The notes beneath the pieces were generated by a model. It saw nothing but the letters and a program-made list of their open reading frames with translations, was not told where the DNA came from and ran no database searches. Positions 52,801 to 60,995 of a DNA stretch of 64,000 nt are shown piece after piece. Position 1 is the stretch's first letter. Every line of letters begins with the position of its first letter. This DNA comes from Streptomyces sp. Mut1 (GTDB lineage Bacteria; Actinomycetota; Actinomycetes; Streptomycetales; Streptomycetaceae), in NCBI RefSeq assembly GCF_030719295.1, contig NZ_CP120997.1, positions 4,034,501-4,098,500 on the forward strand, written 5' to 3'. The position numbers were made by a program, and so were the translations under genes.

Positions 52801-52881
52801 ATGCGCGGTACCCGCACGCCCACGACCGTCCGGCGACCGGGCCGGCCGGCGGACCGGCGCGGAGCGGGGGCCGGCCGGTGA
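52801..52881 (+). CDS. Possible 26-residue Arg/Pro-rich leader ORF of ArsR gene
   Basis: ATG 52801 follows GAGGGGGATGTG and its stop TGA overlaps GTG 52878 of the ArsR gene. The peptide is Arg/Pro-rich. An in-frame ATG at 52774 would give 35 residues. Similar coupling ORFs precede other genes in this segment. Confidence 0.3.
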   Translation: MRGTRTPTTVRRPGRPADRRGAGAGR

Positions 52882-53246
52882 GCGCCCCGCTGTACCAGCT
52901 GAAAGCGGAGTTCTTCAAAACCCTCGGCCACCCCGTACGCATCCGCGTACTGGAACTCCTCAGCCTGCGCGAGCACGCCGTCTCCGAGATGCTGTCCGAG
53001 ATCGGCGTCGAAGCGGCCCATCTCTCCCAGCAGCTCGCCGTTCTGCGCCGGGCCAACCTGGTCGTCCCCCGCCGCGAGGGCTCCGCCGTCTACTACCGGC
53101 TGACCAATCCGCAGGTGGCGGAGTTGCTGCGGGTGGCGCGGACCATCCTGTCCGGCGTGCTGTCGGGCCAGGCCGAACTGCTGGCCGACCTCCGGGCCGC
53201 CGAACCCGGCACCGCGCCCGAGCGGCACGGGCAGTCACCCCGGTGA
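52878..53246 (+). CDS. ArsR-family transcriptional regulator
   Basis: A 122-residue winged-helix repressor: FFKTLGHPVRIRVLELL then EAAHLSQQLAVLRRANLV as the recognition helix, and VYYRLTNPQ as the wing. No metal CxC motif (ELCVCDL type) is present, so a metal sensor role is unlikely. It is closely related to the ArsR protein encoded at 53858. Start GTG 52878, overlapping a small ORF stop. Confidence 0.88.
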   Translation: MSAPLYQLKAEFFKTLGHPVRIRVLELLSLREHAVSEMLSEIGVEAAHLSQQLAVLRRANLVVPRREGSAVYYRLTNPQVAELLRVARTILSGVLSGQAELLADLRAAEPGTAPERHGQSPR

Positions 53247-53286
53247 ACGGCGGCGGGGGCCCCTCTCCCGCCCGCGCGCCCGTCGG

Positions 53287-53499
53287 CTACTTGTCGGCGT
53301 GCCCGCCCACGTAGAACAGCACCCAGACGAATCCCGCGAAGAGATGCGTGCCGAAGATGTAGATGGACGCCCGCAGGACGACGCCCTTCTCCTTCCACGC
53401 CTCGGTCTCCCGCCCCCGGTCCTGGGAGGCGGCCGAATCCTGACCGTCGTCGCTCACGCCGAGCCCTTCGTCGTCGTTCTTCCGGCGCCCCCGCATCAC
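53287..53499 (-). CDS. Small single-TM protein (DUF6126-like)
   Basis: A 70-residue protein. A charged N-terminal half leads to one membrane helix (ASIYIFGTHLFAGFVWVLFYV, split over about 44-64) with a THLFAGF core typical of a small Streptomyces membrane family I recall as DUF6126. GTG 53499 overlaps the stop of the upstream ArsR gene by 4 nt, so they form one operon. Function unknown. Confidence 0.68.
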   Translation of the reverse strand: MMRGRRKNDDEGLGVSDDGQDSAASQDRGRETEAWKEKGVVLRASIYIFGTHLFAGFVWVLFYVGGHADK

Positions 53500-53858
53500 G
53501 GCGCGGACGTTTCGATGTCGGAACCGTGCAGATGGGCCAACAAGTCCTGCTGCCCCGCCAGCATCACGGTCAGAACCTTCCGGGCGGCCCGCATCAGCTC
53601 GGCCACGTCCCCGCCCGCCAGCTGGTACACGACGGTGGAACTCTCCCGGGTGGAGGACACGATCCCGGAGCGGCGCAGAACCGCGAGCTGCTGGGAGAGG
53701 TTCGAGGGCTCGATCCCGATCGCGGCGAGCAGGTCACGCACCGGCATGGGCCCGTCCTGAAGCAGCTCCAGCACCCGGATTCGGACCGGATGCCCGAGCA
53801 TCCGGAAGAACTCCGCCTTCGCCTGGTACAGAGGCACTGCCACCGCGCTCACGCCCAC
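53496..53858 (-). CDS. ArsR-family transcriptional regulator
   Basis: A 120-residue winged-helix protein: AEFFRMLGHPVRIRVLELL, EPSNLSQQLAVLRRSGIV and STVVYQLAGGDVAELM. Closely related to the ArsR encoded at 52878, and to the remnant at 49849. No metal-binding cysteines. It is coupled to the small TM protein gene. The region upstream (53879-53925) holds CGAATTGC-type repeats, likely its own operator. Confidence 0.88.
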   Translation of the reverse strand: MGVSAVAVPLYQAKAEFFRMLGHPVRIRVLELLQDGPMPVRDLLAAIGIEPSNLSQQLAVLRRSGIVSSTRESSTVVYQLAGGDVAELMRAARKVLTVMLAGQQDLLAHLHGSDIETSAP

Positions 53859-53896
53859 CTCGTCTTCATCCCGCCCAGTTGGTCAACTCGGCAACT

Positions 53897-53916
53897 GACG
53901 AATTGCAGAACTCGTC
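53897..53916. promoter_or_regulatory. ArsR operator candidate
   Basis: GACGA and TCGTC arms flank ATTGCAGAAC; the CGAATTGC core is shared with the 49730 palindrome. It lies about 40 nt upstream of the ArsR start at 53858. Confidence 0.45.
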
Positions 53917-53946
53917 AAGTCTAGACGACGCGGCTCGCCGCGTCCG

Positions 53947-54366
53947 TCAGCCGGGGGTCGCGAAGCCGGTGCTGAGCAGACGGACGCTCCGCGTGAACTT
54001 CTCGTCCTGGCTCGGGCGCGGCATGGACGGGTTCATGAGCAGGGGGAACCGCTCGCACAGTTCGGCGTAGCGCTCGGCGGTGACGGGCGGTGACGGGCGG
54101 TGGCGCGGCGGGCTGGTTCTGCTCCTGGAGCACGAAACCGGTGATGTGGCTGAGCAGGGTGTCGGCGGCGATGGCGCAGTGGCCGGCGGGCAGGCCGGCG
54201 TCGAGGAGGGTGCGCAGCAGGCGTTCCATCAGGGAGAGGGCGCCGGTGCTGAGCGTGCCGGGGCTCTCGGCGAGGAGCTGGGCACCGCCGGGGTGCTGCT
54301 TGATGCTCAGGCGCAGGGCGGTGGCCTGGGCCGCGATGCGGTCCTGCCAGGTGGCGGTGGGCGCTG
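53947..54366 (-). pseudogene. TetR-family pseudogene: C-terminal part only, frameshifted by a 10-bp duplication
   Basis: On the minus strand an uninterrupted TetR_C-like frame (TATWQDRIAAQATALRLS, then LMERLLRTLLDAGLPAG, ITGFVLQEQNQPAAPPPVTA) runs into a tandem copy of TGACGGGCGG at 54081-54100. Removing one copy joins it to ERYAELCERFPLLMNPSM and a natural stop (53947-53949), ending STGFATPG. The HTH half is absent: the frame stops at about 54366, where the divergent rhomboid-like gene begins. So it has suffered a 5' deletion and a frameshift and cannot make a DNA-binding repressor. Confidence 0.8.
54081..54100. repeat. 10-bp tandem duplication
   Basis: TGACGGGCGG occurs twice in tandem. 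Ten is not a multiple of three, and deletion of one unit restores the TetR reading frame. Confidence 0.85.
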
Positions 54367-54996
54367 ATGGTCATGATGGTCAACTGCGGACTCGGCGTGG
54401 CCGGCCGCGACACCCTGCGTACGCGGCCGTTGCCCTGGGCGGCGATCGGCCTGACCGCGATCGCCGTCGGCGGTGTCCTGCTCCAGCTGCTCTGGTCCGG
54501 TGCCATGGACGCTCTGGACGCCGACCCGGCCGAGTCCGGCTGGTGGCGCGAGTTCACCTCAGTGTTCATGCAGAACGGCGGCCTCTTCGGCGGTCTGTGG
54601 AACCTCCTCACCCTGGCCGCCGTCGCCGCGCTCGCCCAGTGGTACTGGGGCGGCCCGCTCACCCTCACCTTCTTCCTCGCCGGCATCCTGCTGCCCGGCC
54701 GCCTGGACGCCCTGCTCGGCTTCGGCGACGGCCCCAGTGCCGACCCCCGCAACTTCGCGGGCAGCTCCGGCGCCACCTACTTCCTGGGCGCCACCCTCGC
54801 CCTCGCCCTCCTCACCCGCACCCGCCTGCCCAAGGAAGTCGCCCTGGCGGCCGGAGTCCCGGCGCTCGGCCTCGCGATGTGGCTGGCCCAGGACAACGGC
54901 CACGGCCTGGTGGCCGTCTACGGCTTCGCCCTCGGCGCGGTGGTGTGGGCGGTGCGCAGCCGGGTGGCCCGCCCGGCGGCCGGCCGTACGGTCTGA
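54367..54996 (+). CDS. Rhomboid-like membrane protein
   Basis: A 209-residue protein with about six membrane segments. FMQNGGLFGGLWNLLTLAAV resembles the rhomboid TM2 entry, AGSSGATYFLG matches the GxSG serine motif, and DNGHGLVAVYGFALG supplies a late histidine, as in rhomboid proteases. Whether it is an active protease is uncertain. The first codons lie at the breakpoint with the TetR pseudogene, so the N-terminus (MVMMVNCGLG) may be new sequence; ATG 54373 and 54376 are alternative starts. Confidence 0.68.
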   Translation: MVMMVNCGLGVAGRDTLRTRPLPWAAIGLTAIAVGGVLLQLLWSGAMDALDADPAESGWWREFTSVFMQNGGLFGGLWNLLTLAAVAALAQWYWGGPLTLTFFLAGILLPGRLDALLGFGDGPSADPRNFAGSSGATYFLGATLALALLTRTRLPKEVALAAGVPALGLAMWLAQDNGHGLVAVYGFALGAVVWAVRSRVARPAAGRTV

Positions 54997-55208
54997 ACCG
55001 CGACGCGCGCGCTCCGGCGCCGGGTGGCGCCCCGGATGCCCGGTACGTCCGGGTGCCGGATGCCCCCCGTGGCCGGCGGTCCGAGCGGCTATCCGGCGCC
55101 TCCGCGTTCCGATAGCGGCCGGATAGAACGGCGGGCAGGGGCGGATAGGCGGTCCGGGAAGAGTGGCCTCTGCCAGGCCGCCCCCGCCCAGATCGTGAGG
55201 ACTCGAAG
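54997..55208 (+). promoter_or_regulatory. Promoter region of the biosynthetic operon, with GATAG repeats
   Basis: 212 nt. CTATCCGGC (55089-55097) and GCCGGATAG (55118-55126) are perfect 9-bp arms 20 nt apart; CGATAGCGG lies between them and GCGGATAGGC follows at 55141-55150. Four copies of the GATAG core in 60 bp suggest a pathway regulator site just upstream of the first ABC gene. Confidence 0.5.
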
Positions 55209-56165
55209 ATGATCCAAACCCGACCGCGCCCGGTGCCCGAGGAGGTGACGTCCTCGGATGCCGTAAGGCTCAGCTCTGTCGTGAAGCGGTTCACCGATTC
55301 CAAGGGAGAGCGGTTCACCGCCGTCGACGGCATCGACTTGCGCATCCGGCGGGGTGAGATCGTGGCCTTCCTCGGACCGAACGGCGCAGGCAAGACGACC
55401 ACCATCGACATGCTTCTCGGGCTGACGCGGCCCGACGAGGGCTCGGTGCGGCTGTTCGGACGCGAACCCCGGCAGGCGGTGCGTTCCGGGCAGGTCGCCG
55501 CGGTCCTCCAGACGGGCGGGCTGCTGCCCGACCTGAGCGTCGAGGCCACCGTACGGATGCTGGGCTCGCTGCACCCCCGCGCCGACATCGACGCGGTGCT
55601 GTCCCGGGCCGGACTCGACCAGCTGCGCCGCCGCCGCGTCGCGGAGTGCTCCGGCGGCGAGCAGCAGCGGCTGCGGTTCGCCCTCGCCCTGCTCTCCGGG
55701 CCCGAGCTGCTGGTGCTCGACGAGCCGACGGCCGGCATGGACGTCGTCGCCCGCCGGGACTTCTGGGCCACGGTCCGTGAGGACGCGGAGCGCGGCATGA
55801 CGGTCATGTTCGCCACCCACTACATGGAGGAGGCGGACCGGTTCGCCGACCGGGTGGTGATGATCGACAGCGGCCGTGTCGTCGTCGACGGCCAGGTGTC
55901 CGACGTGCGGTCCGCTCTCAGCGGGCGCACCGTGTCGGCGCGGATCGCCGAGCAGAGCGCGGCCGCCCTCGCCCAGTCCCCGCTGGTCCGCTCGTGCGAG
56001 CCGCGCGGCGGGCGGTACCACTTCGACACCACCGACTCCGACGCGCTGCTGCGCCTGCTGATCGAGCAGACATCCGCCACCGACATCGAGGTCACCCCGC
56101 GCAGCCTCGAAGAGGCCTTCATGACCCTCACCCACCACAGCCGTACCGAAGGGGGCACCCGATGA
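55209..56165 (+). CDS. ABC transporter ATP-binding protein (drug/peptide exporter type)
   Basis: A 318-residue DrrA/CcmA-like ATPase. Walker A is GPNGAGKTTT, signature is ECSGGEQQRLRFA, Walker B is LLVLDEPTAGMD, and the H loop is in FATHYMEEADR. A C-terminal regulatory extension of about 85 residues follows. It is the first gene of the biosynthetic operon and overlaps the permease gene by 4 nt (ATGA). Likely exports the cluster product. Confidence 0.92.
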   Translation: MIQTRPRPVPEEVTSSDAVRLSSVVKRFTDSKGERFTAVDGIDLRIRRGEIVAFLGPNGAGKTTTIDMLLGLTRPDEGSVRLFGREPRQAVRSGQVAAVLQTGGLLPDLSVEATVRMLGSLHPRADIDAVLSRAGLDQLRRRRVAECSGGEQQRLRFALALLSGPELLVLDEPTAGMDVVARRDFWATVREDAERGMTVMFATHYMEEADRFADRVVMIDSGRVVVDGQVSDVRSALSGRTVSARIAEQSAAALAQSPLVRSCEPRGGRYHFDTTDSDALLRLLIEQTSATDIEVTPRSLEEAFMTLTHHSRTEGGTR

Positions 56166-56953
56166 GCTCCGCCTCGGCCACCCACGAGGTGCGGACCTCG
56201 CCGTTCAGCGGCGTCAACCCCGTCTTCATCGGCTACGAACTGCGCCGCCGCTTCAACCGGCAGACCACGATCTTCACGCTGCTGCTGCCGGCCGTCCTCT
56301 ATCTGGCGCTGTTCCGTACCGAACCCGACAACGCCACCCTCCCGCACGGCAACTTCGCCGCCTGGATGATGACCGGCATCGCCGTGTACGGAGCGGCGAC
56401 CGCGGCGGTCAGCTCGGCGGCCACCATCTCCGTGGAGAAGGCGTCCGGCTGGATGCGCACCATGGCGCTCAGCCCGCTGGCGCCTCCCGGCTACCTCTTC
56501 GTCAAGGTGCTGTCCTCCGTGATCATGGCGGCGGTGCCGGTGGCCGTCGTGGGGGTGCTCGGTGTGTTCACCGGGGTGGAGGCCACGTCCACGGTGTGGG
56601 TGACGTCCCTGCTGGTGGCCTGGCTCGGCGCGGCCGTCTTCGCCGCCCTCGGCATCACGCTGGGGCTCGCTCTCAAGCCCGACACCGTGATGCACATGCC
56701 GGGCCTGACCATGACCGCGCTCGCCTTCCTCGGCAACCTCTTCATCCCGCTCTCCGGCACCATGCTGGAGATCTCCCGCTACTCGCCGATGTTCGGCGTC
56801 TCCACGCTCGCCCGCTACAGCCTGACCGAGGGCTACTCGTTCAGCGGTGAGCACTCCAGCCTCGCGATGGCGGTCGTCAACACCGTCGCCTGGTTCGCGG
56901 CCTTCTCCTTCATGGCCGTACGCCGCTTCCGCAAGAGCACCGGCCGCAACTGA
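56162..56953 (+). CDS. ABC-2 type transporter permease
   Basis: A 263-residue membrane protein with six hydrophobic segments; NRQTTIFTLLLPAVLYLALF and the later FLGNLFIPLSGTMLEISRYSPM block (in parts) are typical of DrrB/YadH-like exporters. It is coupled to the ATPase gene. Together they form a half-size exporter pair, probably for self-protection or secretion. Confidence 0.9.
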   Translation: MSSASATHEVRTSPFSGVNPVFIGYELRRRFNRQTTIFTLLLPAVLYLALFRTEPDNATLPHGNFAAWMMTGIAVYGAATAAVSSAATISVEKASGWMRTMALSPLAPPGYLFVKVLSSVIMAAVPVAVVGVLGVFTGVEATSTVWVTSLLVAWLGAAVFAALGITLGLALKPDTVMHMPGLTMTALAFLGNLFIPLSGTMLEISRYSPMFGVSTLARYSLTEGYSFSGEHSSLAMAVVNTVAWFAAFSFMAVRRFRKSTGRN

Positions 56954-57037
56954 GACCCGCGCCGGCGCCGCCCCGCACGGCACGACACCGGGCCCCGCAC
57001 CGGTCAACGACAGCTCTACGAAAGGAGATTCGAACTC

Positions 57038-57988
57038 ATGTACGCATTCGTTGTGCCGGGGCAGGGCTCCCAGACCCCGGGCATGCTGGCCGGCTGGCTG
57101 CGCGACCCGGTGTACGCCGAGCGGCTGCGCGCCTGGTCCGAGGCCGCCGATGTGGACCTCGTGCACCTCGGCGGCAAGGCGCCGGCCGCGGAGATCGCCC
57201 GTACCGAGAACACCCAGCCGCTGCTGGTCGCCGCCGGGCTGCTCGCCCATGAGGCGCTCAGCATGGCCGAGCCGGACGGCCCGCTGGTGGCCGCCGGGCA
57301 CTCGGTCGGGGAGCTGGCCGCCGCGGTGTACGCCGGAGCGCTCACCCCCGCCGACGCCGTGCGGCTGGCCGCGGTGCGCGGCCGGGCGATGGCAGCGGCC
57401 TGTGCCGAGGTCCCCACCTCGATGGCGGCCGTGGTCGGCGGCGAGGAGGCCGACGTACTCGAACGCATCGGTGAACTCGGCCTGCACGCGGCCACGTTCA
57501 ACGGCCCGGGACAGATCGTCGCGGCCGGGGCCACGGAGGACCTGGAGCGGCTCGTCGCCGCCCCGCCGCGCTCCGCCACGGTCAAACCGCTCCAGGTCGC
57601 CGGCGCCTTCCACACCCCGTACATGGAGTCCGCACGCCGGGCCGTCGCCGAGGCGGCCGAGCGGACCCCGTTCCGGCGGCCGACCGGGGCCCTCCTGTCG
57701 AACGCCGACGGTTCGGTCGTCCGCGAACCGGACGACATCCGCCGCCGCCTGGTCGAGCAGGTGGTCAAGCCGGTGCGCTGGGACCTGTGCATGGAGTCGC
57801 TCGGCCGGATCGCACCCGAGGTGACGGTCTGTCTGCCGCCCGCCCGCACCCTCGCGGGCATCTTCAAGCGCCGGCTTCCCGCGCTGGCCGTCATCTGCGT
57901 CACCACCCCCCGCGACCTCGACAAGGCGCGCACCCGGATCGGTGCCGCCCTCGCCTGGAAGGAGGACCTCGTCCATGCCGGTGTCTGA
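57038..57988 (+). CDS. FabD-like ACP acyltransferase
   Basis: A 316-residue malonyl-CoA:ACP transacylase-fold protein. Motifs: FVVPGQGSQ, catalytic Ser89 in GHSVGE, the carboxylate-binding arginine region AAVRGRAM, and the histidine in GAFHTPYM. The late GPG..L motif is replaced by LPPARTLAG. The conserved arginine favours a malonyl-type substrate, but in clusters with a free ACP and AMP ligase such proteins (VinK type) can instead move aminoacyl groups between carriers. GAAAGGAG precedes the start. It overlaps the ligase gene. Confidence 0.85.
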   Translation: MYAFVVPGQGSQTPGMLAGWLRDPVYAERLRAWSEAADVDLVHLGGKAPAAEIARTENTQPLLVAAGLLAHEALSMAEPDGPLVAAGHSVGELAAAVYAGALTPADAVRLAAVRGRAMAAACAEVPTSMAAVVGGEEADVLERIGELGLHAATFNGPGQIVAAGATEDLERLVAAPPRSATVKPLQVAGAFHTPYMESARRAVAEAAERTPFRRPTGALLSNADGSVVREPDDIRRRLVEQVVKPVRWDLCMESLGRIAPEVTVCLPPARTLAGIFKRRLPALAVICVTTPRDLDKARTRIGAALAWKEDLVHAGV

Positions 57989-59522
57989 GCTGTTCGCCCG
58001 CGCCCGCGCCGAGCGCCCCGGGAACCTCGCCCTCGTCGACGCCACAGGACCACTGACCTACGCCGAGCTGGGCACCGAGACCGACCGGGCCGCCGGCTGG
58101 CTGCGCGGTCAGGGAGTGGGCCCGGGTGAGCGCGTCGTCTACGCCGGTGGCGGCGACCGCACCTTCCTCGCCCTCCTGTGGGCCGCGCTCCGCATCGGAG
58201 CGGTGTTCGTACCGGTGCACCCCGACCTCACGGACAGCCAGATCGACCACATCGTGCGGGACTGCACGGCCGCTCTCGCCGTCTGCCCGCCGGGCGCGGG
58301 TGACTCCGCCCGGAAGACCGTGGAGGTGGAGCGGGCCGCGCGGGAGATCGCGCACACGCCCGCCGACCACACCGCCGCCGAGGTCGCCGAGGACGACGTC
58401 GCCCTGCTGATCTACACCTCCGGCACCACCGGCCGCCCCAAGGGCGTCGTCTGCCCGCACCGGCAGATCCTCGCCGCGGTCCGCGCCGTCAACGCGGGGC
58501 TCGGCTACCGCGCCGACGACGTGGTGCTGTGCCGGCTGCCGCTCTCCTTCGACTACGGCCTCTACCAGGCCCTGCTGTGCACGCTGGCCGGCTCGGCCCT
58601 GGTGCTCACCAGCCGGGGCGGCGACGTCGGGCTGATCCGGGCGATCGAACGCCACGGCGTCACCGTCATCCCGCTGGTGCCCTCGCTCGCGCAGATCCTC
58701 GGCCTCTTGCAGAAGAAGCTGCGCCGGGCCACCGGGGTCCGGCTGTTCACCAACACCGGTGCCCGGCCCAGCCCCGCCGTGATGCGCGAACTGCTCGACG
58801 CCTTCCCGGGCTCCGTGTTCGCCTCGATGTACGGGATGACCGAGTGCAAGCGCATCTCGGTCCTGGACCCGGCGCTCTACGAACGGCACCCCGACTCGGT
58901 GGGCCGCGCCATCCCCGGAGTCCGGGTACGGATAGCCGGCCCGGACGGGGACACCCTGCCGCCGGGCGAGGTCGGCGAGATCGTCGTCCGGGGCGAGACC
59001 GTGATGGCCGGGTACTGGGGCGTGCCGCTGGAGCGGCAGAGCCGGTACGTGCGCCGTGACGACGGCTCCCTGGAGCTGCGCACCGGCGATCAGGGCCGGC
59101 TCGACGCCGACGGCCTGCTGTACTTCGTCGGCCGCGACGACGACGTGATCAAACGGCGCGGTGTGCGCATGGGCCTGTCGGAGATCGAACTCGCCGCCGA
59201 GCGCATCCCCGGCGTGTACGCCGCCGTCGCCCCGCGCCCCGCGGACGAGGACGCCCCGCTGCTGCTCGCCGTGCAGACGGATCTCGCCCCGCACGAGGTC
59301 CGCGCGGCTCTCGTCCGCCGGCTGGACCCGGCCCGTCGCCCCGACGGAATCGTCCCGCTCGACACCATGCCGCTGACCGCCAACGGCAAGCCCGACCGCG
59401 CCGCCGTCGCCCTGCTGCTCCACGCCGGGGCCGGCACCGCGCCCTCCGCAGCCGCTCCCACGGCTGCCACCACCGTCCCCGCCGCACTCACAGGGAGCTC
59501 CCATGGACCAGTCGCAGTTTGA
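57975..59522 (+). CDS. Class I adenylate-forming enzyme (AMP-dependent acyl/aminoacyl-ACP ligase)
   Basis: A 515-residue ANL enzyme. Core motifs: LIYTSGTTGRPKGV (A3), MYGMTECKRIS (A5), LRTGDQGRLDADG (A7), RRGVRMGLSEIE (A8) and PLTANGKPDR (A10 lysine). It has no fused carrier; the ACP gene overlaps its 3' end by 20 nt, making that ACP the natural acceptor. An Ala/Thr-rich tail of about 40 residues follows the core. Its acid substrate cannot be read from sequence; an amino acid such as diaminopropionate is suggested by context. ATG 57975 has AAGGAGG upstream. Confidence 0.88.
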   Translation: MPVSELFARARAERPGNLALVDATGPLTYAELGTETDRAAGWLRGQGVGPGERVVYAGGGDRTFLALLWAALRIGAVFVPVHPDLTDSQIDHIVRDCTAALAVCPPGAGDSARKTVEVERAAREIAHTPADHTAAEVAEDDVALLIYTSGTTGRPKGVVCPHRQILAAVRAVNAGLGYRADDVVLCRLPLSFDYGLYQALLCTLAGSALVLTSRGGDVGLIRAIERHGVTVIPLVPSLAQILGLLQKKLRRATGVRLFTNTGARPSPAVMRELLDAFPGSVFASMYGMTECKRISVLDPALYERHPDSVGRAIPGVRVRIAGPDGDTLPPGEVGEIVVRGETVMAGYWGVPLERQSRYVRRDDGSLELRTGDQGRLDADGLLYFVGRDDDVIKRRGVRMGLSEIELAAERIPGVYAAVAPRPADEDAPLLLAVQTDLAPHEVRAALVRRLDPARRPDGIVPLDTMPLTANGKPDRAAVALLLHAGAGTAPSAAAPTAATTVPAALTGSSHGPVAV

Positions 59523-59757
59523 CCAGCTCGTAGAAGAGATATGCGCCGTGCAGGTCACCAGCTCCGAAGTGCCGCTCGTGGACCTCGGTGTGGACTCGCT
59601 CCACACCGTCGCCCTGGTGATGGCGGTCGAGGACAGATTCGACATCGAGCTGGACCCCGACGCGCTTGCCGACCTCTCGCTCACCTCGTCGGCCGGCCTG
59701 CTCGGGCTCGTGCACGAGCAGCTGGCGAGCGGCGCGAACGCGTTGTCGGGGAGCTGA
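59503..59757 (+). CDS. Free-standing acyl/peptidyl carrier protein
   Basis: An 84-residue carrier protein. The phosphopantetheine serine is Ser32 in DLGVDSLHT. Overall it is acidic and four-helical. It starts inside the ligase gene (20-nt overlap), so stoichiometric expression with that enzyme is likely. It is probably loaded by the ligase and/or the FabD-like protein. Confidence 0.93.
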   Translation: MDQSQFDQLVEEICAVQVTSSEVPLVDLGVDSLHTVALVMAVEDRFDIELDPDALADLSLTSSAGLLGLVHEQLASGANALSGS

Positions 59758-59762
59758 CCGCC

Positions 59763-60995
59763 ATGTGGACCGATGTAAGACCCTCGCCCGAGATGCCGCA
59801 GCTCTTCGAACGGGGCGGTGACCTGATCTCGTTCGCCGGCGGCCTGCCGGACCTCGACCTGCTGCCCCTGAAGGAACTCTCCGAGCAGTTCGCCCGGCTG
59901 ACCCGGATCGGCGGCCGGATCGCGCTCCAGTACAGCACCCCGCACGTGGCCAAGGCCCTCGTCCCCGCCATCACCGACCTGATGGCCCGCGAGGGCGGCA
60001 GCACCGGCGCCGCGAACCTGGTGCCCACCGCCGGATCGCAGATGGGGCTGCTGGCCCTGGGCCTCGGCCTCGCCTCACCGGGGGAGACCGTACTGTGCCA
60101 GACCCCCGCCTACCCGGGCGCGGCCACCGCCTTCCGTACGGCGGGACTGCGGCTGCACGGGGCTCCCGAGGACGCCGAAGGGCTCGACCCGCAGGGGCTG
60201 CGGGAGACCGTGGCCCGGCTGCGGGCCGACGGGCAGCAGGTACGGATGCTGTACTGCAACCCGACCTTCCAGAACCCCACGGGCGCCACCCTGTCCGTCG
60301 AGCGCCGCCACCAACTGGCGGACGCGGCAAGGGAACTGGGCCTGCTGATCGTCGAGGACAACCCCTACGGGCTGCTCGGCTTCGACGGCACCACGGTCCC
60401 CGCCCTCCAGGGCATCGACCCGGAGAACGTCGTCTACCTCGGCACCTTCTCCAAGGTCTTCGCCCCCGGGCTGCGCTGCGGCTGGATCGCCGCGCCCGAG
60501 CCGGTCGCTGAGCGGCTGCGCCGTACGACCGAGGTGATGGCGCTGTCGCCGTCGGCGTTCGCCCAGGCCGCGCTCGCCGCGTTCCACGCCCGCGGTGGCT
60601 GGGACAGCCTGATCGACGCCTACCGCGAGCGCTACCGGGAGCGGTGCGGTCTGATGGCCGACGCGCTGGAGGCGGAGCTGGGGACCGAGGGCCCCTGGCG
60701 GTGGCAGCGGCCGGAAGGCGGCTTCTACCTGTGGCTGCGGCACGAGGGCGGCGCCGACACCGGCCGCTTCGCGCACGCCGCGGCCGAGCGGGGCGTCTCC
60801 TTCGTCCCCGGCAGCCACTTCGGGCTCGACGGGGAGTGCGGCGACAGGCTGCGGCTCTGCTTCAGCAACGTCCCGCGCAAGCGCATCCCCGAGGGCGTCG
60901 CCCGGCTCGCCGCGGCGCTGCGAGGCGCGGAGGCCGGCACCGGAAGCGCTGCCGGCGCGGACCTCGACGCGGACCCCGGGAGGCGGGCCGCGTGA
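59763..60995 (+). CDS. PLP-dependent aminotransferase (fold type I, MocR/LysN-like)
   Basis: A 410-residue aminotransferase. TAGSQMGLLALG and CNPTFQNPTGATLS are the classic PLP-phosphate and Asn/Pro segments, IVEDNPYG supplies the PLP-contacting Asp, GTFSKVFAPGLRCGW holds the Schiff-base lysine, and a substrate-binding arginine lies in DRLRLCFSN. It has no MocR HTH, so it is an enzyme, not a regulator. It may make or modify the amino-acid building block. Its stop overlaps GTG 60992 (GTGA). Confidence 0.9.
   Translation: MWTDVRPSPEMPQLFERGGDLISFAGGLPDLDLLPLKELSEQFARLTRIGGRIALQYSTPHVAKALVPAITDLMAREGGSTGAANLVPTAGSQMGLLALGLGLASPGETVLCQTPAYPGAATAFRTAGLRLHGAPEDAEGLDPQGLRETVARLRADGQQVRMLYCNPTFQNPTGATLSVERRHQLADAARELGLLIVEDNPYGLLGFDGTTVPALQGIDPENVVYLGTFSKVFAPGLRCGWIAAPEPVAERLRRTTEVMALSPSAFAQAALAAFHARGGWDSLIDAYRERYRERCGLMADALEAELGTEGPWRWQRPEGGFYLWLRHEGGADTGRFAHAAAERGVSFVPGSHFGLDGECGDRLRLCFSNVPRKRIPEGVARLAAALRGAEAGTGSAAGADLDADPGRRAA

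Noticed and set aside
57038..59757. Primary fatty-acid synthesis locus (fabD-acpP)
   Set aside because: The expected fabH and fabF genes are absent, the ligase is not part of that operon, and the flanking ABC, LanB-like and SbnA-like genes point to specialised metabolism.
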